From Bacteroidaceae bacterium (GTDB lineage: Bacteria > Bacteroidota > Bacteroidia > Bacteroidales > Bacteroidaceae), in assembly GCA_017650105.1 (NCBI GenBank), contig JAGCFO010000046.1, positions 22,412 to 86,411 on the forward strand: a stretch of DNA of 64,000 nt, read 5' to 3'. The position numbers and the translations under genes were made by a program. The first letter of the stretch is position 1. Each line of letters opens with the position of its first letter. Of the stretch, positions 59,104-64,000 are shown piece by piece. The notes beneath the pieces were generated by a model, which searched no databases, was not told the DNA's origin, and saw nothing but the letters and a program-made list of their open reading frames with translations.

Positions 59104-59571
59104 GTAATGTTCTTTTCGGCTGCAAAAATAGAATCAAATAGGCAAATAAAAAACAAAATCCTCACTTTTTTCACCTCCTTGCCTGTCGTCGCGGGCTTGT
59201 CAGGGAAGCCCTCCAGCTGCCCACATCTCTTCCGTCAAAGCCCCTAAAAATCCTCCGTTCACCCTCGTTTCCTCACCTCAACGAGGCTCGTCTGCGCTCT
59301 CTCCCTAACGGCCTTTGCGGAGGCTAACCTCTTGAGTTCGTGGGGGGTAGGGGGGATAATATAGTTAAGTTACAGATAATTATTATCACTTCATCTGTAG
59401 TATCATTTCTTATCTCCCCTATGATATTTTACGCATCCATTGGTCAAAGGATATGAGTTAAATTAAGTGTCTATAATAATATTTTATTACTTTTTCCCCC
59501 CCCCTATAGTCCCCCCCCCCAAGACTGTCGGGAAGTTTCTTCTCCGCGCCGTATGTTCAGCTCTCCCGCCG
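59104..59571. other. gene-free region with homopolymer tracts
   Basis: No gene is supported here. TATTTTTG (59130-59123, minus strand) is a plausible -7 box for the flavodoxin gene. Two G6 tracts (59342-59354) and two C tracts (C9 at 59496-59504, C10 at 59511-59520) flank an A/T-rich core. Two separate poly-C runs are unusual in this otherwise balanced sequence. Confidence 0.55.
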
Positions 59572-59751
59572 TTATTTCTTCTTCTCCCTGCGCGCCATTT
59601 TCTCCAGCTCCACGCGCATCTCCTCCGTTTCCACAAACAGTTCGTCCACCATGTTGCCGATCAGCATCAGCTCGTTGCGAAGCTCCTCGGTCTGCTTCGT
59701 CAGGCACTTCATCAAGTGCGTCATTCCTTTTGTTTTCATTTCTACATTCAT
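59572..59751 (-). CDS. small coiled-coil protein of unknown function (59 aa)
   Basis: ATG 59751 to TAA 59574 encodes a highly charged, fully helical peptide (MNVEMKTKGMTHLMKCLTKQ, then EELRNELMLIGNMVDELFVETEEMRVELEKM, then a basic end RREKKK). An internal Met at 59739 is another possible start. It follows the DUF4248 gene on the same strand by 21 bp, so the two form a small operon. Codon use looks coding and heptad spacing of L/M/V is good. I do not recognise the family; small helical proteins next to DUF4248 and HU genes recur in Bacteroidales, as I recall. Confidence 0.65.
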   Translation of the reverse strand: MNVEMKTKGMTHLMKCLTKQTEELRNELMLIGNMVDELFVETEEMRVELEKMARREKKK

Positions 59752-59772
59752 CTGATTACGTGTTAGTTAGTG

Positions 59773-60018
59773 TTAAGGTTGACCTAAAGTTTCCACTATC
59801 AGCTCCACCTGCCTGGGCGTGAAGCGGCGTCTCCGTCCGTCGTAGCCCGCCTCCTCCAGAGCCTCTCTGAGAGCCTTCGTGGCATCGATTTCCTCCCTCA
59901 TGCTGCGCCATGCAGCCTTGGCCGTGAGGGTTGGATGATACAGACGGGCCAGTTCCGTGCGCCCGTATGAGCGCACTCCGAAAGGCTCGTCAAGCATGTT
60001 TTCCTGAATCCATTTCAT
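59773..60018 (-). CDS. DUF4248 family protein (81 aa)
   Basis: The sequence FGVRSYGRTELARLYHPTLTAKAAW followed by RRFTPRQVELIVETLGQP is the recognisable DUF4248 pattern: an N-terminal RSYG.xELA.LY motif and a C-terminal FTPRQVxLIVExLG motif. It is probably a small DNA-associated or regulatory protein; no function is established. It is driven by a good promoter at 60050-60081 and is divergent from the HU-family gene. This DUF4248/HU neighbourhood is common in Bacteroides-type genomes. Confidence 0.85.
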   Translation of the reverse strand: MKWIQENMLDEPFGVRSYGRTELARLYHPTLTAKAAWRSMREEIDATKALREALEEAGYDGRRRRFTPRQVELIVETLGQP

Positions 60019-60049
60019 AGCAACTTCTCGTTAATAAGTTATTACTCTG

Positions 60050-60081
60050 CAAAGGTAGAAACAATTTTCCAAATATGCAAA
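60050..60081 (-). promoter_or_regulatory. promoter of the DUF4248 operon
   Basis: On the minus strand TTTG (60081-60078), 20 nt, TACCTTTG (60057-60050), 32 nt before the start codon. Full consensus match. Confidence 0.82.
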
Positions 60082-60174
60082 TTATTTCCCTACTTTTTTT
60101 CTTAATTGTTGTTAATTATTTAACGAATTTCCCCCATAAGGTGCCAAAAGGTGCATGGTCAAAAAACTTTGTTC

Positions 60175-60182
60175 TACCTTTG
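60175..60182 (+). promoter_or_regulatory. -7 element pointing toward the HU-family gene
   Basis: TACCTTTG followed by CATTG. If used, it gives a ~360-nt leader to ATG 60547 that spans an imperfect hairpin (GATGAG..GAGCC/GGCTC..CTCATC, about 60191-60222) and three palindromes. Confidence 0.5.
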
Positions 60183-60262
60183 CATTGTCGATGATGAGAC
60201 GAGCCCTCGGCTCTCCTCATCGCGGCAGACAGTTCTTTGACATACTTGCCATCTTCGCCCAC

Positions 60263-60280
60263 CGTTACAATTTTGTAACG
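60263..60280. promoter_or_regulatory. 18-bp perfect palindrome (operator-like)
   Basis: CGTTACAATTTTGTAACG reads the same on both strands. A possible -7-like box (TACTTTCG, 60293-60300) lies just downstream, with the TTTTG of the palindrome near the -33 position, so a dimeric repressor here could block a second HU promoter. Confidence 0.6.
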
Positions 60281-60440
60281 CCCCCAGCCGTTTACTTTCG
60301 CACACTCCACAAACCTACCTCGCCCCAAAACCATTTACTTTCCGCCCGCCCTCTTCGCTCTCCCCAACTGCCTTACATCTCCTCTCCCTAACCTCCCTCT
60401 TCCGCCCACCCGTATGCACCCTCATCCCCGTCAGCTACTT

Positions 60441-60491
60441 ATTCTCATTTTTGAGAATCGCCGTCCTCCACCCGTTCTCATTTTTGAGAAC
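60441..60491. promoter_or_regulatory. pair of near-identical 18-bp dyads (operator-like)
   Basis: ATTCTCATTTTTGAGAAT (60441-60458) and GTTCTCATTTTTGAGAAC (60474-60491) share TTCTCA-TTTT-TGAGAA arms. Each is a hairpin or dyad, the flanking base changing in a compensatory way (A-T to G-C). Their centres are 33 bp apart, about three helical turns, 56 bp upstream of the HU-family start codon. Confidence 0.7.
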
Positions 60492-60546
60492 ACCCATTTT
60501 AAGAGTTTACTAACCCTATTTGTTAACATTTAACTAATTATTTACT

Positions 60547-60963
60547 ATGCCTATAACCTACAAAGTTCTTAAATGCAAAAACCCCCGTGGTTCCTCTGGC
60601 ACGCTCTATGCCGCCGATCGCGCGGTGAAAACGGGCGACTACACCTTCGATGAGCTTACCAACGACATCCAGGTCTCCACCACCGTGACGAAAGCCGACG
60701 TGGTGGCCGTACTAACTGCTGCTCAGGAGTTTATACGTCGCGGGCTGCTCTCGGGCCAACGTGTTGTGATGGATAGGCTCGGCGCTTTTCAGGTGCAGCT
60801 TCGCTGTCAGTGCTACCCTCAGTCGCAGATCAGCGCCCAGGATTTCGACCCGTCGAGCTACATCAAAACCGTCTACGTCCGTTTTCGCCCCGATGCCAGC
60901 CTTATCAAGCACATTCGTTCCGACTATCGCGTCCGCAGGCTCTCAAGTCAGCTCATGCCCTAA
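60547..60963 (+). CDS. HU/IHF-family-related DNA-binding protein (138 aa)
   Basis: The sequence begins MPITYKVLKCKNPRGSSG and has the HU-like pattern of helices then a beta-arm: TKADVVAVLTAAQEFIRRGLLSGQRVVMDRLGAFQVQL. A C-terminal extension (VRFRPDASLIKHIRSDYRVRR) is typical of the longer Bacteroides HU-related proteins. It should bind and bend DNA in the nucleoid. A leader rich in palindromes precedes it, and a structured 3' region with a terminator at 61203-61232 follows. It is divergent from the DUF4248 operon. Confidence 0.88.
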   Translation: MPITYKVLKCKNPRGSSGTLYAADRAVKTGDYTFDELTNDIQVSTTVTKADVVAVLTAAQEFIRRGLLSGQRVVMDRLGAFQVQLRCQCYPQSQISAQDFDPSSYIKTVYVRFRPDASLIKHIRSDYRVRRLSSQLMP

Positions 60964-61202
60964 CTTAGCGGCCTAATCGGCAGATTTTCAGTTCGCAACG
61001 GGTGCTTTCCGACGCCTTTCGGCTTTTCACGCACCCTCATTGCTGATAGCCGCGACATTATCGTATTCCCTACGCTTAATCGTCACGTTATCAATCATCT
61101 GACAGTCTGCCGAAGGTATCCCGAGCGTTCAGCAGCTTTCCGCCTGCTTACGAGAAGGCTTCGGCCCTTTTCCTGCCTTCTCCCAGTCAGGTCGCGAAAG
61201 TT
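60964..61202 (+). other. structured 3' region of the HU-family gene
   Basis: No protein gene is seen, and the small protein often found after this HU type is not evident. Inverted repeats suggest RNA structure: GGGTGC...GCACCC enclosing CCGA...TCGG (about 60999-61034), and GAGAAGGC (61152-61159) with GCCTTCTC (61175-61182). Confidence 0.45.
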
Positions 61203-61232
61203 GATGGCTCCCTCTCAACGGAGGGAACCATC
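61203..61232 (+). terminator. rho-independent terminator, 240 nt after the HU-family gene
   Basis: GATGG-C-TCCCTC pairs with GAGGGA-A-CCATC (one mismatch) around TCAACG, followed by TTTGCTTTTATT. Confidence 0.75.
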
Positions 61233-61329
61233 TTTGCTTTTATTAAGTTAATTATCTATTTTTCAACCCGTTGGGTTTAGTGACCTGCGGGTTTCGACGA
61301 GTGGGATTCTGGGAGGATAACTTGTTCTT

Positions 61330-62097
61330 TTATTGGCAATTATAGCCGCCCAGATACCATTTAGAGCTTTCGCCCGTGAGCGAAAAGAAGCACGGCGGTT
61401 CTCCGTTTTCGATGGTGGCGGCAAGTCGTCCGGCCGCATCGTAAAGAGTGTTTCTGCCTCGTACTGAGAGCTTTATGATGCGTGTTGGAGAGGTCATCGC
61501 GGTGGGGTAGCGGTCGAAAAATTCCGTTCGCGTCATCCCCTCGTGGAGGGTTATCTCCACCCCCGTGGCTCGTCCCTCACTGTCGCGCAAAACGTGCATA
61601 AGCTTGTGCTCCCGCGCATCGTCCTCCCACGGAAGATTGTAGTAATAATCGCTTAGCTTCGCAATGTAACTGATTGTATTATAAGACTCTGCGCATACAT
61701 ACTCGTCCCTTCCGCTTGTCAACGTCAGGCTTTCGCCATTCCACGTCAGCGTGTCGCGCCACCCCTCGTCGCTGCTCAGAAAAACCTTGCCCTGCTGCGC
61801 TCTGAACGTTCCCTTGCGCTCTTTCGGCTCGCTGTTATCCTCCCGAAAATGGATGCTGCGGAATCTCTTTTCGGCCGTGAAGCGAAACGTTACGCAGTCG
61901 CTGGCTTCGTACTCGTCACAGTTGGTCCATTCGTTCGCCACGAGGTATGTAACCATCTCTGCATCAGTTTCTTCACTTGAGCCGACGAGGTTTTCAGCCT
62001 TCCCGTCAGGGGAGTTTTTCGGGCTGTCGTGCATCACTATCCACAGCGCCACGCCAAGCACTGCGATGATGAGGAGGAGGGGTAAAATGCGTTTCAT
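61330..62097 (-). CDS. membrane-anchored protein of unknown function (255 aa)
   Basis: Met 62097 is preferred over earlier in-frame starts because it begins a single N-terminal transmembrane helix (MKRILPLLLIIAVLGVALWIVM) just 27 nt after a -7 box. The exposed part splits into a lipocalin-like beta region (about 45-140: CVTFRFTAEKRFRSIHFRED, LTWNGESLTLTSGRDEYV) and a second domain (about 150-255: HKLMHVLRDSEGRATGVEITL, YPTAMTSPTRIIKLSVRGRNTLYDAAGRLAATIENG). I do not recognise the family. It is monocistronic and converges on the HU terminator. Confidence 0.7.
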   Translation of the reverse strand: MKRILPLLLIIAVLGVALWIVMHDSPKNSPDGKAENLVGSSEETDAEMVTYLVANEWTNCDEYEASDCVTFRFTAEKRFRSIHFREDNSEPKERKGTFRAQQGKVFLSSDEGWRDTLTWNGESLTLTSGRDEYVCAESYNTISYIAKLSDYYYNLPWEDDAREHKLMHVLRDSEGRATGVEITLHEGMTRTEFFDRYPTAMTSPTRIIKLSVRGRNTLYDAAGRLAATIENGEPPCFFSLTGESSKWYLGGYNCQ

Positions 62098-62123
62098 AAG
62101 CCTTGTGACGATGGTTTGACGGC

Positions 62124-62131
62124 CAAAGATA
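62124..62131 (-). promoter_or_regulatory. -7 element for the membrane-anchored protein gene
   Basis: TATCTTTG on the minus strand, 27 nt before ATG 62097; no clear -33 box at the expected distance. Confidence 0.5.
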
Positions 62132-62279
62132 GGCAGATTTTTTCGTTTCGCACCCTGCGTGAGAAGTTTTTTTACGGTGATGCTTCGTTTTAGGGCAGGG
62201 GAGAACATGTTCTGCATCGTCTTATCGGTTGAAAATGACGTGTTTATCCTCCTTCGGCTGAAAAAAAGAAGGCTTTCGC

Positions 62280-62310
62280 TTTGTTCGACTCGCGATTTCT
62301 CCTAACTTTG
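62280..62310 (+). promoter_or_regulatory. promoter of the DUF4886 gene
   Basis: TTTG (62280-62283), 19 nt, TAACTTTG (62303-62310); about 104 nt before the start codon. Confidence 0.8.
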
Positions 62311-62413
62311 CACTCGGATGCGGCGGTTGTCACTTCTCGCTCCCGTTGGGTGAATGTGCCCCATCGGATGACGGCTTATGCCCGCTGCGAACTTAACTTA
62401 AATTGCTGATTTT

Positions 62414-63307
62414 ATGATGAAAAGACTGTCCATACTGCTTGTCCTGACGAGCTTCGTTCTCCTCTCCTCGTGCTCGAGAAAGGCCCCCGACGTGCTGACA
62501 AACTATCCCATCCCCACGCAGCCCGACACGCTGCGCATCCTTGGCTGGGGCAACAGCTTCACCGACGACGGCATGATGTATCTTCCTGATCTGCTGGAGA
62601 GTGCAGGTATCCACAACGTCATCCTTGGCCGCCTCTACATAGGTGGCTGCTCGCTCGAGAGGCACTGCCGCGAAATGGCCGACTCCCTTTGTCAGTACAT
62701 CTACTACAAGTCCGTCAACAACCGCTGGGACACTCTCTCGACGCATTTCTCAGCTCTCCAGGGGCTGCGTGACGAGCCCTGGGACGTGGTGGTTATGCAG
62801 CAGGTGTCGGGACTTAGCGGCCAGTACGAGACGTTTCATCCCTGGCTGGAGGAGATGATGCAGGCCGTGCGCAAGGTTTGCCCCAATCCGCGGGCGACTC
62901 TCGCCTGGCAACAGACGTGGGCTTACGCGCGCGGCTCCAATCATCCCGACTTTCCCAGATACGGCTGCTCGCAAGACTCGATGTATCAGGCCATTACGAG
63001 CTGTGTCGCCCGTCTAAGGGAAGATACTCCCATCAGCATAATCGTTCCCTCCGGCATCGCCTTGCAAGAGCTCCGCAATACGGCCTTCTGCGACTCGATG
63101 GACTTTACTCGCGACGGCTATCACCTTGACTATCAGATGGGTCGCTTGACAGCTGCCTGCTGCTGGTTCGAAACGCTCGTGGCTCCCTCCCTTGGCGTCA
63201 CCGTCAGGGACAACACGTTCCGCATGCAGGGCACTCCCCGCGAGGTGAGCGAACTTCAAGCCCTCCTCTGCCGCGAGTATTCCACCCTCGCCTCGCGAGC
63301 CAATTAA
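62414..63307 (+). CDS. DUF4886 SGNH-hydrolase-like lipoprotein (297 aa)
   Basis: The lipobox LLSSC follows a short signal; the start may be either of the two adjacent ATGs. The fold is SGNH-esterase-like: block I GNSFTDDG with Ser48, the middle block WDVVVMQQVSGLSGQY, TLAWQQTWAY, and a C-terminal DGYHLDYQMGRL with the Asp/His pair expected of the catalytic site. DUF4886 proteins are often near glycan loci and may remove acyl groups. The last eight codons and stop coincide with the first unit of the 42-bp tandem array, so the C-terminus may have been altered by repeat spread. Confidence 0.85.
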   Translation: MMKRLSILLVLTSFVLLSSCSRKAPDVLTNYPIPTQPDTLRILGWGNSFTDDGMMYLPDLLESAGIHNVILGRLYIGGCSLERHCREMADSLCQYIYYKSVNNRWDTLSTHFSALQGLRDEPWDVVVMQQVSGLSGQYETFHPWLEEMMQAVRKVCPNPRATLAWQQTWAYARGSNHPDFPRYGCSQDSMYQAITSCVARLREDTPISIIVPSGIALQELRNTAFCDSMDFTRDGYHLDYQMGRLTAACCWFETLVAPSLGVTVRDNTFRMQGTPREVSELQALLCREYSTLASRAN

Positions 63308-63565
63308 GTCCCTCAACGCATTTCCCAGACCGCCTTGCGAGTTGATTAGATTGCTTTGTACGTTCATAAAACCGCCTCGCGAGCTGATTAAACCTTTCCG
63401 CGCATATTTCAGACTGCTTTGCGAGTTGATTAGATCACTTTGTACGTTCATAAAACCACCTTGCGAGCTAATTAAGCCCCTCCGCGCATTTCCCAGACCG
63501 CCTTGCGAGCTAATTAATCCTCTCCACGCATATCTCAGACCGCCTTGCGCATATATTAAATAAGG
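63289..63565. repeat. 42-bp tandem repeat array (about 6.5 units) overlapping a gene end
   Basis: The anchor GCGAG (GCGC in the last copy) occurs at 63295, 63337, 63379, 63421, 63463, 63505 and 63547, always exactly 42 bp apart. Each unit has a shared half (CCGCCTTGCGAGCTGATTAA) and one of two other halves: type A (CGCATTTCCCAGA or CGCATATTTCAGA) or type B (TGTACGTTCATAAAA). The order after the gene is A-B-A-B-A-A, so an 84-bp higher-order unit is present. The 42-bp period (14 codons) keeps several frames open, giving spurious ORFs on both strands. Confidence 0.92.
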
Positions 63566-63754
63566 TATACTTTTTCTCGCCCGCAATGCCTTCTTTCAGT
63601 AACGATCCTCTCCAAAGAGGTGTTTTCCTTTTTTCTTTACAGCGCAGAATCCCTTCCTTCAGTCATCTTTTTGCACAAACTCCCCATTGTGAGCAGAAAA
63701 TTCCAAATATTATCCCTTTTTTTCGCGCTCAGGTCAAAAAAAGTCCCCAATTTA
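63566..63754. other. gene-free interval
   Basis: Between the repeat array and the right-end promoter no gene, hairpin or repeat stands out; the sequence becomes T-rich (CTTTTTTCTTTAC, CCCTTTTTTTCGC). Confidence 0.5.
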
Positions 63755-63786
63755 TTTGGTAGGTTAAAAAAGTCGCCGTACCTTTG
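63755..63786 (+). promoter_or_regulatory. strong promoter at the right end
   Basis: TTTG (63755-63758), 20 nt, TACCTTTG (63779-63786), a full consensus match with no protein start codon downstream inside the window. Confidence 0.8.
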
Positions 63787-64000
63787 CCCCCGCTTTTCGG
63801 AAGACTAGCAGGGGTAGCCTCGAAAAACTGACGAGGCAATCTTTTTCTGCCCCTTCCGCAAAGCTGATCTTTGAAAGGATTCCCATACAGACGAAGTAGT
63901 ACAAGAGCCTGCCGTCCCGGCGTCGCGTCCCCCTTGTGGTGTCGCGTTCTGTCGGTTCGCGGCGGGGTAATACGAGAGCGATCCGTCGATTCAGTCCCCG
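63787..64000 (+). ncRNA. probable rRNA operon leader (partial)
   Basis: After the promoter comes a hairpin GCCTCG/CGAGGC (63817-63837), then TGATCTTTGAAA (63865-63876), which resembles the boxA-type element before 16S rRNA genes in Bacteroidetes, then GAAGTAGTACAAGAGC and G/C-rich sequence to the window edge. No open frame with a start codon is convincing. The 16S gene itself would lie beyond 64000; this is an inference from the promoter and boxA-like box. Confidence 0.4.

Noticed and set aside
60155..60391. 78-residue plus-strand frame upstream of the HU-family gene
   Set aside because: It spans the promoter, hairpin and palindrome region, has poor coding character, and no recognisable homology.
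63014..63586. 190-residue minus-strand open frame with a 14-residue repeat
   Set aside because: Its repeat is a by-product of the 42-bp array, whose period is a multiple of three, and the rest is antisense to the DUF4886 gene.

Overview
This window reads as a chromosomal segment of a member of the Bacteroidales, most likely in or near the Prevotella group. Three things support this. There are two SusC/SusD pairs with lipoprotein partners. Many promoters match the Bacteroidetes form (TTTG, about 19-20 nt, TAnnTTTG). Several secreted proteins end in the 'GRxV...G.nI.R..dGt..kv.vr' tail typical of Prevotella-type type IX secretion cargo. Base composition looks close to balanced. No integrase, transposase or CRISPR array was seen.

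Left block (1-20.3 kb, all minus strand): a candidate transcription unit reads from a promoter near 20.35 kb through a putative zinc peptidase lipoprotein (19020-20312), a secreted jelly-roll protein (17138-19006), a DUF6057-like membrane protein (15030-17102) and a beta-propeller lipoprotein with a CxxCH heme motif (13499-14992). After a ~700 bp gap comes a fasciclin (FAS1) locus: a four-FAS1 lipoprotein, SusC, SusD, and three tandem paralogous FAS1 lipoproteins, the last cut by the window edge. This is a SusCD system with FAS1 surface proteins where glycan enzymes would normally be.

Middle block (21-37.6 kb): a 1205-residue secreted modular protein, a GH128-type glucanase and a divergent GH2 beta-galactosidase, then DUF2147 and TcdA housekeeping genes, then a GH97-GH127 operon (alpha-galactosidase/glucosidase plus beta-L-arabinofuranosidase). 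Divergent from it (38-50 kb, plus strand) is a second SusCD operon: SusC, SusD, a three-repeat surface lipoprotein and three tandem HExxH metallopeptidase lipoproteins, the first two with a BACON domain. This looks like a glycoprotein- or peptide-directed locus. A 49-nt tRNA-like minihelix and a GCAA-capped hairpin lie between the lipoprotein and the first peptidase.

Right block (50-64 kb): ordinary genes (DEDDh exonuclease, WG-repeat lipoprotein, Nudix hydrolase, LysE-type exporter), a GH59 galactosylceramidase-like and GH127-like pair, an exported flavodoxin-like lipoprotein, a DUF4248/small coiled-coil cassette divergent from an HU-family DNA-binding protein with three strong palindromes upstream, an unrecognised membrane-anchored protein, and a DUF4886 SGNH-type lipoprotein whose 3' end runs into a 42-bp tandem repeat array. 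The last 250 bp carry a strong promoter and what looks like a ribosomal RNA operon leader.

Across 0.4-56 kb most longer intergenic gaps carry copies of a 21-bp pyrimidine-rich unit (core TTCTTCATACGGCGAT), in both orientations. It is expanded to twelve exact 21-bp periods at 20612-20863. This family and the 42-bp array are the most striking structures not explained by genes.
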